Shown: in pieces, positions 31,236 through 44,567 of the stretch
How the letters are laid out: every line of letters begins with the position of its first letter
Numbering within the stretch: position 1 is the stretch's first letter
NCBI GenBank assembly: GCA_014871385.1
Contig: CM026421.1
Span: 26,778,752 to 26,842,751, forward strand
DNA length: 64,000 nt
Direction of reading: 5' to 3'
Source: Ceratodon purpureus
Lineage: Eukaryota; Streptophyta; Bryopsida; Pseudoditrichales; Ditrichaceae
The notes under the pieces: generated by a model
Told to the model about the DNA's origin: nothing
Database searches by the model: none
The model's input: only the letters and a program-made list of their open reading frames with translations
Translations under genes and position numbers: made by a program

Positions 31236-34200
31236 GCACATATGACAACAACGAGTTATCATCCCTTCTCAGCTTTGAGTATACCATCGAGAACCGATAT
31301 GATCATGCGGAACTATACTACTAGACATGCATCTCCCAGTGAGTAGTACCATCGTCTTCGGAGTTCCAAGGAAATGAAGATTGCTGGCAGATTTCGCATA
31401 ACATCTCAGCTTATAGAATCTCAGTTTAAGGAGATGCGCTTCACTGCATACCAGGGACTTCTCTCCTGGCGTAAGAAATTTTCCCGCTTTCTTACAACGT
31501 CGCCGCCGCATTGGCCACATCCTTCTACAGACATCGAAGAGACGTGATCTGGAGTTACACGGCTATGCAGGATTTCGGCTGAATGGTGAGCAGCTTTGAG
31601 CAGAGAGGCATCACACGAGAGATTTAGGTACCTTTCTATGTGATGTATCCAAATGTGGATTGTACATCTTACACAAGTTTAGTGAGAGCTGCATCTTCTT
31701 TTCCCAGAGTTGCAGAGTTACGTAAAGTGGATCACCATACTATTTCTGCATTGTGCACAAGAGGCTGGAAGCTCTGTTACGTCCTCCTAAACGACTGTCA
31801 ATATTCGGACAGTTCATTGTACATAGTTTGATAAAATGATCGAGCGCTGTCTACTAGCGCTCGTTCTAATTCTTTGGTAAATTCAACTGTGCTGTTCATG
31901 ATTCTTCTTCAGTGTTTCTATGTACTTTGATCACATTCTTTAGCACCGAATACGTTTTTGTCATGACACAGTTGAAGCCTTAGGATGATGCCAACAATAG
32001 GTGATATCGCCCTTCTCAAGCAAAGGCCCTTGTCAAACCGTTCAAATTCTCTGCTATTTCCATATTCAAATTGAGAATTTGGAGAGGGCGATGTCACCTA
32101 TAGCTGACACAGTTAAAGCTTCAGGTAGTATCAGAGAATTTGCGCGAAAGGGTTCACAAGGGCCTTTGTTGAGAAGAATCTACGTCAACTGAGATTTTGT
32201 GAATCATTGTGCTTGCGTTTGAAATCATTTCTTGAAAATTAATCGCATTTTCTCCAAGTTTTACTTAAGGATATTACGGCTTGATGATGGCAATCTTACA
32301 ACTTGAGGTCTTGTGACAAGGCAGTGGTCCATGCCCATTTCTATCAAGAAGATATTCCGTTTCATTTGAAAAGTCTCTGGAAGTGGAGCCTTCGATTGTC
32401 ATTTTTTGGTGTGCGTGCTAAGTCTTTGAACGAGCTCAGGGCTTTTTGGTACACAAGCTTAGAACGGCATTAAATTTGACCTTTCTTCAGCGAGTGGTTT
32501 GATTTTCATCCTGGATAAAATCATTTTCGTAATGGGGTGTCATGTGTGGGTCGAGAATGCGTTCTCAGTTTTCTAAGGATTCTGCTTACTCTGAGGTTGC
32601 GCATTGCTCTATGATTCAAATTTGCTCTTTATGTATATTCGTGCCACTGCTTGAATTTTTTAGTGCCTTGACGCGTCAAGCTTGTTAAGTAGAAGCTTAT
32701 ACTGTGACATATTCATATTCTCTACATGGAAAGGCACGCGAATATTTTCCAGTAACCAAAAGTTCATAATATGCATTCATCTGAGTGTAGACTTAGAACT
32801 TTCTTAAACATGATAGCAACATGGAAATGTGTGAACCTTGGAAGTATTAGGCCTCTAGAAATGTGTGAACCAAGTTGGAAGTTGGAACAGCCAACTTTCT
32901 GGCACCTTAGTCATGTCTAATGTGATTTACAAAAAGGCTCGTTCCACATTTTAGTGTAACATAATATTCATGTGCTTAAGCGTTACATACAGACATCGAT
33001 TGCAGCAATTAGGTGAAGTCTCTTCCTCCGAGGTCCAGGCATATTCATGAGTGCATGGGACGTTTTGTGCGTGGATTGAAGTAGTTAGTTTTGAAAGTTT
33101 CTCAAGGCGGTCTCTAATGTCGCCCCTTGTAAGTATACTTCCATTAACTAATCGAATTTTACTTTGTTCACGATTTTGCACTTATACGTATAATTTGTTT
33201 TCTAGGCATTCATTCGAAAGGGGTTTGACTTGTCTTTACATTTCATGTCTTCAAGTATCTTATAATACTATGTCTTGATCATGTTGACAGAAACCATTGC
33301 CAACAACATCAGAATTGGTTGCATTTCGAAATCAGCGAGCCCCAGTTGCAGAGAATTTTCAATCCAGCTCTATCAAGAATTTTTGAGATCCTCTATTTAA
33401 CCCTTGTACTGCAACAACCAATGGCTCAACTCGTAGGCAATCAATGAGGCAGTATTAACAGCAATAAATTCTAACCTAACTACGCCTTGTAGCAACTCCT
33501 ATAACGAGAATACTTCAACTAATTCACGTCGTACAATGAACACAAATTGGAATTTCTAGAAATGTTTGGAGTACTTATCAAGATACAGAATGGTTTCGAA
33601 TCCTCTGCTTCCAACTGACCGAGCTGAAGCTCACTACCGATAGATTCCCGTTAACCTTCGACCAGCTTGTCCAAGTCAGAGCAACTGTCTCGATTCTTGA
33701 TGAAGAGGAAGATCATGTATGAAAAAATTCTATGCTGCCTACCAACAGATTCGTTCTCCGAGGAACCGCTATGTTGAATCAGCAATTCTAGATCTGAGTC
33801 AGCTAGGAATTAACATCTAGATAAATTATCGCTTACAACAAATTCTTACAAGACTTACAGAGTCAATTGTAGGTCCAAAATACCGACAGAAAACCTGTAT
33901 AATCAATCAATCCTACCCAACAATCACCTCCCGGATAAGAACAACCCAACCGCATTTGATTTCGAGCACCCAAGCGGACGTGTCGAAGCAGAATCAAAAT
34001 CCAGGAGAGGAATTCCTTGCCTTCACCCAACCCCGTCCCGGCATCCGGCTGCAACCATGCTCCAATCCCACCTGCAGCAGCAGAAGCTTGGTAGCAGACT
34101 ACCTTCATTGTCTGTCAATCATGGGCAATCGTGCGGCAGTCGTGAAACAGATCTGAAGTACTCGACACTTGCAGGGGTGAGATTGGACCGGCCATGTGCA

Positions 34201-36238
34201 TGTGTGAAAAGCATGGCTGTAAATCCGCTCACGGCTCTCGTTACCGGTGCTTGGGGTCCGATTCCAGAGAATACACGAGTAAGTGCATATTAATTAATCA
34301 AGGTTAGCAAGCACAAGAGCACGCACAAATTGGAGAGCTCATTGGAGAGAGGCTCCCGATAGGCACAATCGGAGCTCAATCAATCTTAGCGATCATTAGC
34401 CATGTGATCGTGTGCATCTTTGCGTGCTGTTGAAGCCAAAGCTGCCTCGAAGCCCGACACAAAGCTGGATTTACGTGAGCATGGGTGAAATCGTCGACCA
34501 CTTCTCCCTTGTTCCTGGAGTTTGTCTATATCTGGATCTAACCATACAAGTCATGCGACCTTGTTTTCCGTCTCGGACTTAGTCCACCCTACCACAAAGC
34601 CTTTTGTGTGAAACAATATTATAAAAACATTTTTGCAGCTGTTTAAATATCATCGCCCAAATCAGCCAAGAATTGGATTTTCCTTTTGCGTCAAAAATTT
34701 AAAAAAATAAATAAATAAAGAAATCAGCCAAGAATCCAGTGCTCAAGGAAATTTAATCATGCACTACAACGCATAGCATCGTAAAATCTTTACAGAATTT
34801 GACCCGTCAATGAAGAATTAGTTTACATAGAATCACATGATTTCAATGGTAACTGGCACTTGCAAAGCTGCGATTCCTTTTAACATCGTCAGCGTCAGCA
34901 GATGATTCGGAGTTACAGTATCTAGAATGCGATCACATAGCATTAGGAATTAAAAATGAGCCCTTCCAGTAACTGTGTAATCAGGAGTCAAAGTTCCATG
35001 TCCTACCCAAGAATATAAAAATATATTGAAAACTCTACCTAGCTCAACTGTTCATGTGAATTATAAAAAAATCGATCTGGGTCCGATAGGAGGAAGTACA
35101 AATAACAGAGAGGTTCGTTCCGTTTGGCCCTGTGAAGAGCCGATGCCATGATTTGATCTAGCACAGTAAGTCTAGATGGCTTTGCATGTGCCCCAACTGT
35201 TTTGGAGTTGATCCACTGCAGGCATTTCCTAGTCCCCGCATTCCTCCCAGTAGCCAGTGATTGCAATCATATGTCTCTCCAACACCTAAACCTAGATTAC
35301 AAGTGGCCCTTGGCGACAAGTTGGCTCTTGAGCGTTGTAAAAAGCAGGTAGATTGACTTCTAAGTAACTTCCCTTCTCGCCTCTACAGTTGGAAGTTGAG
35401 TTGGGACTTATCTTCATGAGTTCGCACTTTCGAATAAAGAGTCACAAATCACGCTCGAAACTATAAAAAATGGGTCAAAGTAGTACGATGGTTGGGCGTG
35501 ATATCATGATGACAGGATCATTTGTAGCTTCGAATGTTTACTCATGATCCTTCAGTGATTTTCGAATGGATGATCATTGACTGACTTGAACTGATCTTGT
35601 CATCTTGCTCAGCAAATCTTCTTCAGTTGCTAGGAGTATAAGTTAGCTCCAGCATTTGTTTGGCAGTTTCTCAGCCGGCCCCAGTGTTTCGCTGAACTTA
35701 CCACATGTTTCTGAATGTGAGGCTTGTATTGTGATGATATGACTTGCTCTAGTTAAGTTTTCATACTGAGCGTACACCGGGCTCTAGTTCCCTTTCTGCT
35801 TCAGTTGGTAGACTCTTTCTTGCTTTCCACCACCTCAATCCTTGCTGTTGCCTGACAGACCATATATCCTCGTGAAATTTCGCCCACTGCAGTCAGTGTT
35901 GAGAAACTCGTTTAGTTCACGGTGGGTTTTTCTCCTACAGCTAGCTGTGAAAACACTACATTCCTCCTTCAAGCGTCTCTAAAATTCGACAGACTCTAGC
36001 CTTTCTCTGTTCTGTTTCGAGCTACCGTTATGGAGCAGCGCTAAGTGGATCTCTAAGTAACCCAAAAGTTATACTTTGTTTGGAGGTGGAGGTGGAGTTA
36101 GACTCTGTTTTGTTGCATGCCTGTTTAGGGTTTAAGCTGAGCGTTTTGTCTTCAAACCCATCCTTGTTGCAATCAGCTCCAACGACGGGCTGGCGCTTCT
36201 TCGAAAACTAATTTCGCCAAGTGCTTAAAGTTCATATT
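31236..36238. other. Long stretch without a recognisable gene
   Basis: Only short chance ORFs lie here, apart from the inverted-repeat cluster near 32.0-32.2 kb. The last several hundred bases before 36,239 may be promoter and leader of the gene downstream. Conserved non-coding RNA cannot be excluded by eye. Confidence 0.5.
31996..32174. repeat. Interlocked inverted repeats 3' of GALS
   Basis: Arm 31996-32017 (aataggtgatatcgcccttctc) is complementary to 32081-32103. Arm 32014-32053 (tctcaagcaaaggcccttgt and on) is complementary, with a few mismatches, to 32132-32174. A direct near-repeat gacacagttgaagcctt/gacacagttaaagcttc also occurs (31967 and 32106). Confidence 0.65.
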
Positions 36239-38067
36239 ATGCTTGCTGGAGTCCTGAAGGATTTCATGCTTGAGAGGTTCCCACTTGAAGGTATGTTCTT
36301 ATCAAATGATGTGCAAGTTTAGTGGCCTAGTGCTTTATGTGTTTTTAAGAGATCTAGCATCTGTTTTCATCCTTTCTAGAGAATTTTGTAAGCAGTTACT
36401 GTTAAGATGGTTGTCTTTCAGTGGTGAAACTTGTTACAATAGACTACTTAAGATAAGGAGAGAATTTAGCTTGAGGTGGTCTCTTTCTACATCTTGCATC
36501 TTGACTTGGTGCTGTCAAGGTCAATGGTGTGGATGTCGAAGTTTGAATCCTCCTTGCTCTGGCTCTTAAAGAATTATTATCACCATATTCTCCACATATT
36601 TTAGGCATTCTTAGATGAAGATGCAGATCGCCGAAAGAAGCGCGACCATGATGGCAAATATGTTTTGTCTACCAGTTTCTACAGGCCTCAAACTTTTTGT
36701 AATGTTCTAGGATTTTTAAGACTGTTCAAGATTGTTTACTTGCTTGTGGTTTATTGACTAAGATAACAAAATAGCAAAGATAACGATTCTTTGAATTATT
36801 TTACAATCTGCAGGCTTAGGATTCTGTACCGAAAGAGCCTCCATATTTATACTCATCAATCACGATGGAGCATGCAGTTTTTCAAAATCGGCAGCAAGTT
36901 GGCATGTACGGCAGCCATTCTCATCTATCAATTCATCTCATTGACATGTTGTCTTTAAAAAATTAAAAAAATCAAAATCTTTTGGATATTACAGCTACAT
37001 CTCTGTCTTTACAGTTTGAATGAAAGAGAGCCATTTGAAACACTTCTGTGTTTCCTTTATCTATGATCCGTTACAGTCGACTCTCGGCAAGCTTTGCTAC
37101 TTGTTCACGTTTACTAAAGAACACTTAAACGTACTCGGTTTCTTCAGTCTGGAACGTGAACCGCCTACCCATGGCATCGATCTTACGGATTCATGGATGG
37201 AGCTTAATCCGTTCGGGGGCAATGGGCTAACCATCTTGCCGGCTCTGGAAGAGATTATCTGGGATCCTCAGCCCAATCAAGATGCAGGCCATGTGGTTCC
37301 GGGGCTTGATCCTGCTGCTCACAATGAAAATGAAGATGCTGCCAGCGCGCGTCTTCAGCGAATTGAGCAAGAGGATCTGAATGGTGATGAATTTAATTCT
37401 ACATAATGTTATGTTATTGTTGGCCTAGTCTTTTGTTTCCTTTTTAAACGGATGGGAGAGCGTAGAAATGCTTAATTGACGGCTTTCACCAATTATTGAT
37501 CTTATACTGGTACGTAACTAGGTTGTGTTCTGCCACTGCATACTTGATGTTGGACCAACACTTTTGCTGTAACAAAGCTGTGATATACTAATATGGGTGG
37601 TTGTTGTGGATGCAGCTGTACGCAGAATTCTGAAGCAACGAATTCGGGGGAGTAGAATTACTGTGAGGCACTGTTGGTTGGTTTTGAAGAAACTGACAAA
37701 CATTCTGCCCAAAGAAGTTTCTCAGAAGATTGAACAAGGACAAGACTATGCAAGAATCCTTGAGAGGGTGGCCAGGGAAATCAAAATTCCAACTGAGCAA
37801 GATTTCATATCCGCTCGCTATGTTGAACAAGATTTCGAATCCGCTCCCTTCGTTAAACATCCTCTCAGATACGAGTGCATGTTCGAAGCTCTTGAGGAAA
37901 TGAGCCCAGACTTCTCATTGCCAATTGATATTGGCGAGTGTCTTGACCAGCTGCTCAAAGATTTGAGCGCAACATATCTCATGATGCCAGGTGCAGATGG
38001 AATATTTGTTATCAAAGACCGAGAGCAATATGCAAGGCGTTTGCGTGCCTTGGCATCACGTCTGTGA
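36239..38067 (+). CDS. Unknown protein, five exons, about 290 aa
   Basis: I do not recognise the family. A consistent model is 36239-36290, 36615-36661, 36820-36905, 37148-37383 and 37616-38067. All introns are GT-AG, phases match at each junction (1, 0, 2, 1) and no stop occurs until TGA at 38067. The protein starts with a short helix (VLKDFMLERF), then a charged patch (DEDADRRKKRDHDGKY), a Pro/Tyr-rich segment, a Pro-rich acidic middle (LPALEEIIWDPQ), and a C-terminal region of about 150 residues with several helices (for example RRILKQRIRGSRITVRHCWL). No signal peptide or membrane span is seen. The phase agreement supports a real gene; its function cannot be stated. Confidence 0.6.
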
Positions 38068-39212
38068 AGAGATGATAACTTTGTATATTCTGTGCAGCAC
38101 CGTAAGCAATTGTGTGTTCTATGTAAAAAAGTTCATAGTTATTGTACTTAACCAAATCATAAAAGGAAGTCTAAATCAAAAAACCAAAAAAGAAAAAAGA
38201 AAACAAAAAATCTGAGTGCACTGAGCTGAAGGACATACAAACATATAGATTATGTATGCGTGAGATGTACAGTTGCTGGTATTGCAGAGTTTGGAGGATT
38301 CTTGGTGTAGCTTTGTAACAATTGGACGCCGACATAACTCGAAGCTCGATAGTGAAATTTGGTGTGGGCAAATAACTGAATGGATGGGGTGAGCCACTAG
38401 AGTTTACTACTTCTGTATCACTGCTGTTTCATTATATAAAAAATCGTGTAATTGTTGTATGCATTTTTAGTCAGTCTTTTGCTGTGATTATTTGCATGGG
38501 TTTTCCTGATTCTTGCTGTAATTCTTTTCAAACGCTTGGATGCACCTTTGCTCATGTAGTCAGGCATGAAGTAGTTCATGACTTGAGGATTATCTTCAGA
38601 ATCTTGATCAAAATTTATGCTGTTTACATTAATTGACTTCATTCCGTCTAGTTTAGATGACTATTCAGTCAATGACTATTCCGCAGACTTTTTATATTCA
38701 AAATTGTGATAGTGGTAGCTAGCAACAAAAACCCTTGCTTAAATAACAACATGCTCATATTTCAGAAGAGAAACAGATGAGAACAATTTGTGGATTCCAA
38801 AAATTAGGGTTAGGTGTTGATGAAAATGAAATCCATATCGTTAATATGATCTGAAATTTACATGTCATTCAGTTGTCAGCTCAATGATTTACTCAATGGA
38901 GATTTTAGCTCTCTGTGCACCGAGCCCAAGTTACAGAAGTGGTTGCCTGGAGACATTACTCCTATGCTACACACAATATGAGGAAACGACATCAGATTCA
39001 GTGCTCCAAAACACAAGGATGGGTAGAGCTTCTGCTGGTATGGATAACACAAAGGAGTATAGATGTTACAGCAATTTAGAAATTGGGCGACACAGTTCTG
39101 TGCGTCTGGTTTGCAACATGGATCTTCATCTGCTCGCTTCTTTGGAGTTTTCATTCTCTCTGTACTTTCTTCTAGCGCTGCTGCTGGTATACTTCATCAT
39201 GGTCTCCCTAAT

Positions 39213-39681
39213 TGTTGATGTACGAGGAAATTTCTAATGCTCACCAGACTTTGTAGCTCTCAGTGTGTACGAACTAGACGTAGATTAAAGCAACTACACA
39301 TCAAGACGCAATAACTCAACGCACAGTACTCACACACAGTAACTGAGAATTCGTGAATATATTAAGCAAGGATCAAGAACATGGCCATACTGCCTATGGC
39401 TGCTAAGCTGCTCCCACTGACACTACACAGTGGATTCTTGGAGCGTGGTACAGCCACTACACACCAGGAATCAAAGAGAGCTACTCCAGTCACAATCATG
39501 GTACTTAATCCCTTGTGTTCCAGCTGTAATTTGGCGCGGAACTCCCAGTGATGATTACTTCTTCGGCAGAATTTAAAATGTATACGGCCGGGTCCAGCTG
39601 GTGCCACGTAACTCAGAAATGCTACGTACCCAGTCTGATCTGGTTAACCTATTGTGTAGATTTAAGACTACTATTCCAATA
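39213..39681 (-). repeat. 3' LTR of copia 1
   Basis: It is 469 bp and nearly identical to 44568-45036. In element orientation it starts TATTGGAATAG and ends CATCAACA, so its first bases are not the usual TG. It directly follows the polypurine tract. Confidence 0.95.
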
Positions 39682-39691
39682 CTCCCACTCG
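39682..39691 (-). other. Polypurine tract of copia 1
   Basis: The plus strand reads ctcccactcg, that is CGAGTGGGAG in element orientation, immediately before the 3' LTR. Confidence 0.75.
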
Positions 39692-39721
39692 CAATAGGTT
39701 AACCTGTCAACATACCCGATG

Positions 39722-42700
39722 CTAGCCACTGCCACAGTCTGAGCGCTCACAAGATACCGAAGTGAGACCGAGAAGATTGGTAAGACGAATGAACCGATCA
39801 CGGGGCAATGGCTTGGTGAGCAAATCCGCCACATTATCTGCAGTTGGAACGTAGGTCAGTGTAAGACGCTGCTGCTGGAAGTGGTCACGTATCACGTGAT
39901 ATTTGACGTCGACGTGTTTAGTTCTCTTATGGAACTCAGGATTGCGTACGAGTCGTATGGCCGCTTGATTGTCGCACTTGAGAAGTGTTGGCCCTGGCTG
40001 TGGGTGCCCCAAATCGAGCAGCAGTTGACGCATCCATATAATTTCCTGCGATGCGAGATGAGCCGCAACGTATTCGGCTTCTGTCGTTGAGGCGGCAGTA
40101 CAGCCCTGCTTTCTACTCCCCCAGGCGATTGGACCTCCGTTGAGTGTAATCACGAACCCACTTCGAGACTTGCGGTCGTCCATGTCACCGCCGTGATCAG
40201 CATCGCAGTATGCTTGGAGTATATTCTGCTCCTCACCGGCTGAGTAAGTGATCCGGAGCTCTGGTGCTCCATGCAAGTATTTCAGAATCCTCTTGGCTGC
40301 AGCAATATGACTTAGCTTTGGGTCACGCGTGAATTTAGACGCATGCCCCGTTGCGTAGGTAATATCAACTCTACTTCCCTGGGATGCGAAGTGCAGACTG
40401 CCAATCACTTCAGTATACGAGAAACGTGGGTCAGTACCCTCATCGACTGATGACATAAAGCTTAATGGAGTATGAGGGTCGGCAGGGATGGATAGCGGTG
40501 CACAATGTGCAAAGTCATACTCCTCCAGCTTTCGCATGATATATCGACTCTGATCGATCTGTAGAGTTCGCTCCTTCCGGTTTCGGCTGATGTGCAGGCC
40601 TACGTATATCTCAGGGTCTCCAGTCGTAATCTTGAAAATTCCCTGCATGGACTTAATCACCGCGTTAATTCGTGCATGGTCGATGTAGCAAATGATGCCG
40701 TCATCTACAAAAAGCGTGAGATACAGCTTATTGTCACCTCCGCCAACATAAACGCACGGATCGGCATGGCTGGGAACGAGACAGTGCTGGACCAGAAAAT
40801 CGTGAAACCGTCGGTTCCATACTCTGGACGCCTGTTTGAGGCCGTATAACGCCTTCTGCAACTTGCAGACCATGTGGGGGCGATCACTGTCGATGAATCC
40901 TTTAGGCTGGCTCATGTATATGTGCTCGTCAATGGCACCATATAAAAACGCTGTCTCTACATCAAACTGCACAATGTGCATATCTTCCACTGCGGCTATG
41001 GACAAAATTGCTCTGATCGAATCAAACTTCACAACCGGTGAAAAGGTTTCTGCGTAATCCACGCCTTCCCTCTGAGAGAAACCCTTTGCCACTAAACGTG
41101 CTTTGTACTGATTCACAGTACCATCCGCCCCCATCTTCACTTTGAACACCCATTTATTCTGAATGGTTCTCCGACCTGGAGGTAGCTCTGTTAATCGCCA
41201 TGTCTCGTTGGTGATTAGTGACCTATGCTCCTGCTCCATCGCAGATTTCCACTGGTCAGCCTCCACTGACTGAATTGCCTCCTCGTATGTTCGGGGCTCT
41301 GGCGGAATGACACCGGCGCTTGCCTGGGCCATGGCTGCATATGAGTCTTGGGATGGGGAATATTCCCACTCTCCAAAGCGTACAGGTGGTCGGCGATCGC
41401 GTTGCGAACGTCCAGTGGGCAGGCTGTCCCCTCGAGGCATGTCGTTGCTGATTGGGACGCATACTTCGAGAAAGATTTCTGCACTTGATTGCGGTCCCAG
41501 GTCCTCTTGTGGTGCTGTCTGAGTGACTGCATAATCCGGCATGTTGGAATCTGCCGGTGGGAGTCCGGTGTCATGAGTATCATGTCCCTCCTCTGAGGCA
41601 TACACTTCCTCCAGGATTGCATTACCATTGACGGTGGCATCTCCCACTGGTGAGGTAGAATCCTGTGCATCTTCTGGTTGGATTGCTGGCACTTCTTTAA
41701 ACACAAATTGTGTTTGGTCGACATCTGTTATTGTGATATCGCCCCATAGCGCAAGTGTGCTGTCGATCGGGTCTCGTGGCCCCCCAAAGATCTCTTCAAC
41801 TGGCTCGGCTCTATGTGCCGGATTGGTATCCTTGCTGAAAGAATTCACTGGTTCGGAGGGGATGTCGTCACTCTCAGTGGCTGGAGTTAACTGCACTTCC
41901 TGCGCCCCTTCCTCGTAACTCACGACCTGAGCTGGAACCACCAGTGGCACCGCAGCTGCGACTGGGAATGCACCGACCTGAGGTTGATGGTTACGTGGCA
42001 TAGAATTGCCGATACCAAGTGGTGCCTGATCGGCAAGCCAAAGCGGGCTAGAATTGGAGATGATCCTTTCAGGTGCTTCGCTCGGGGTCACTCCATAGAG
42101 GCCTGTGATCACACTTGTCTCGTCAAAGATAACGTCCCGGGACTCCAGGATTTTCTACGACCTATTTATTCATATTCGGTATCCCTTGCTGTGAGCACTG
42201 TACCCCATAAAGATCCCCCGGGTACTCTTAGGGTCTAACTTGGCTCTCAGTTCCTTTGGGACAAAGACAAACGCGTCTGCTCCGAAGATTCTCAAGTGTG
42301 AGACGACTGGGCAGACTCCATGCCACCTTCCGAAAGGTGTCTCCCCATGTAGCATGCGAGTTCCTGATCTATTTAGACAATAGACCGCCGTATGCAGCGC
42401 CTCCCCCCAGAATCTGAGGTGTACGTTGGCCCCGTATATCATGGTGCGGACTGATTCTACGAGGGTCCGATTGTCTCTCTCGGCCACTCCGTTCTGCTCG
42501 GGGGTATATGAGCAAGTGAGCTCCTGCACTATGCCACGAGACTCCAGGTATTCTCGAAACGCAGCGCTAGTGTACTCCGAGCCCCTGTCAGTCCTCAGCC
42601 GGGCCACAACAGACTGAGTCTCCCGCATGACCATGTTCACATAGTCTTTGAAATGCTTGAGTGCTTCCGACTTCTTTGTCATAAGTTTCACCACCCTGTA

Positions 42701-43516
42701 CCCAGTCGAGTCATCCTTAAAGAGAATGAAATATTTTGCTCCGCTTACAGTTGCTGTCTGCATGGGGCCGCATATGTCCGAGTGGACAAGGTCCCCGACA
42801 TGGCTCGCCTTCTCTCTGTCTTCCTTAACAGGGAAGCCGCATCGTCGGTTCTTCCCGTACGCACACCCACTGCAGAAAGGCGGCGGTCCTCCTCTGCCTA
42901 CCAGCGCCAGACCCTCCACGGTGTTGCTCGACGCCATCTTTTTTATCATGTCATGGTGCACATGCGCTAGGCGCTTGTGCCAGATGTCAAGAGTCTGCAG
43001 CCCCTCTTTCTTGCTTGAAACTCCAAAAGATTCCACGTGGAATGCTGCAATCTTGCTCGGCAACAACGGCGTTATCTGCAGCTTGTATAACTTGTTTACA
43101 AGAACTCCCTGCATTACGATCTGTCCAGTCTGGGTAACTAGTCGGCATGAATACTTGGACGTCACGGTGTCAACGTTGCGCTGGGCCGCCCTTTGTGACG
43201 AGAAGAGACTGGTGCCTAGCCTTGGCACGTAGAGGACCTCTGTCAAAGTGGCAAACTCCTCCGAATCACCCAGGTGCACCTGCACGTTGATATCACCAAT
43301 CCCTACTATCTCAAGAACGATACCTCCCACTCCCTGAACTGTGCGCTTCTCCACGGATATGTCTGTATACACTGAAAAATAAGTGCTCACATTGGTCATG
43401 TGGTCCGTGCAGCCGGAGTCCACATACCATGCCGACGAGTGAGCGGCCGCTGTAGCTGTCATGTATGCACGATGCTGTGGAGGCAGAGGGGGGGGGTGGC
43501 GGCAGCTGCTCCTCAA
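39722..43516 (-). pseudogene. Copia 1 pol (protease, integrase, RT, RNase H), broken
   Basis: The frame runs protease WYVDSGCTDHM (about 43,430), GAG-pre-integrase with CSGCAYGKNRRCG, integrase with HSDICGP, RTDRGSEY and NGVAERDN (D, D, E), then reverse transcriptase with FVDD at about 40,700 and RNase H with YCDADHGGD near 40,200 and TEAEYVA. Stops TGA at 42170-42172 and TAG at 42155-42157 interrupt it in a single frame, just after the integrase, where a tryptophan would be usual. The frame then continues to TAG at 39722. Gag lies in another frame upstream, offset at a homopolymer run. These breaks make it a decayed copy. Confidence 0.9.
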
Positions 43517-44348
43517 GAAGATCCCCTGATCCCTCCTGTCCGTCGCTGAGAAGGCACTCTCTTGCCCAATGGCCTACTTGGTTACACCTATAGCACACAG
43601 TCACTTTCTTGCGTTCACTGAACTCGCGCCGACGTTCAACTCTCTGTTCATAGCTCAGTGACGGTCTGCCTCCTTGTGTCTGTGATGCATCGAGACCTGC
43701 GGTGTTACTTGGCACTTTATTGTACGAGGCTGCGTAAGCTATCGCGACTTTCTCTTCTTCTCTCTCTTCGTTCTTAAGCCGTGCCTCGTGGCGCAGCAGA
43801 CGAATGGTCAGATTGTTCAGGGTTCGGGAAGAGTCCTCGACGTTGTTCCATGCTGACAGGAATGAGCTGTAGCGATTGGCGGGAAGGTTTGCAAGCACTT
43901 TAGCTATAATGCTTGCATCAGTAATCGAGTTATCCCCCATATTAACCAATGAACTCTTAATGACCTCTAGCTTCCCCAAGAACGATGCTATGGTATCCGA
44001 TGACTCCATCTTGCACTCATAAAAGCGTTGCTGAATATGATGGACGGATTTGTGGACTGACTGATCGTGCAAGAGCTTCAGTTTATTCCAGATCGCCTTT
44101 GAGGTGCTGCAGTTCATGAGGATTTCCAAGATCGACTCATCAACTGCCTTGCACAACAGAGAAATGCACTGGTTGTCTTTGCGTACCCAATCTGCTTGCA
44201 GATCAGACTCAGTCGGCTTCGGCACACTACCATCCACTATTCCCATTAGATTCTGTTCGAGCAAAATGGCCCTAAGCTGGAATTTCCAGAGGTGGAAATT
44301 CTGACCGTTGTAGCTTCTCACATTTCTCAGCTCGGCGTTGGCGTCCAT
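43485..44348 (-). pseudogene. Copia 1 Gag
   Basis: ATG at 44348 (GCCATGGAC context) opens a Gag of the UBN2/retrotran_gag type, with NGQNFHLWKFQLRAILLEQNL near the start and a CCHC zinc knuckle CYRCNQVGHWAREC at about 43,555-43,600. Beyond a run of nine G (43488-43496, C9 in element sense) the Gag frame leaves the pol frame, which continues one base off. This is either a frameshift mutation or, less likely for copia, a site of ribosomal slippage. Confidence 0.85.
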
Positions 44349-44553
44349 GGCACCAAGAGGAAGGTGAGGTGACAACGAAGGTGTTTTGCGGTTGATCAGA
44401 AAAGGGAAACAAACTGACAGTACTACAGCTAATTAACACGGTGTTTCCTATGGCTAGGACAACTGTTCTGTCGGCACAGAACGCGAAATAACTCTCAGCT
44501 AATCCTTTCTTTCTCTGTCACGACTCCCAGTCAGGGTGGCTAGGAAGACTTGT

Positions 44554-44567
44554 GTGGGCCCATAACC
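44554..44567 (-). other. Primer-binding site of copia 1: tRNA-iMet anticodon arm type
   Basis: Directly next to the 5' LTR the plus strand reads gtgggcccataacc, which equals the anticodon-arm text of eukaryotic initiator tRNA-Met; in element sense it is GGTTATGGGCCCAC. This is the half-tRNA priming type known from Drosophila copia, not the common plant TGGTATCAGAGC. The adjacency to the LTR leaves no spacer. Confidence 0.85.

Noticed and set aside
37020..37147. ATG-started 5' part of the 128-codon frame in the five-exon gene
   Set aside because: A pyrimidine-rich acceptor at 37147 and phase agreement with exon 3 fit better; the preceding sequence reads as intron.
38884..39237. 117-codon plus ORF
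   Set aside because: It runs into the inserted LTR, has no recognisable motif, and no splice support.
39362..39607. 81-codon minus ORF (also at 44717-44962)
   Set aside because: It is LTR sequence present in both LTRs with no sign of a protein family.
44554..44567. tRNA-iMet gene fragment
   Set aside because: Only the anticodon-arm text is present and it abuts an LTR, so it is a primer-binding site.
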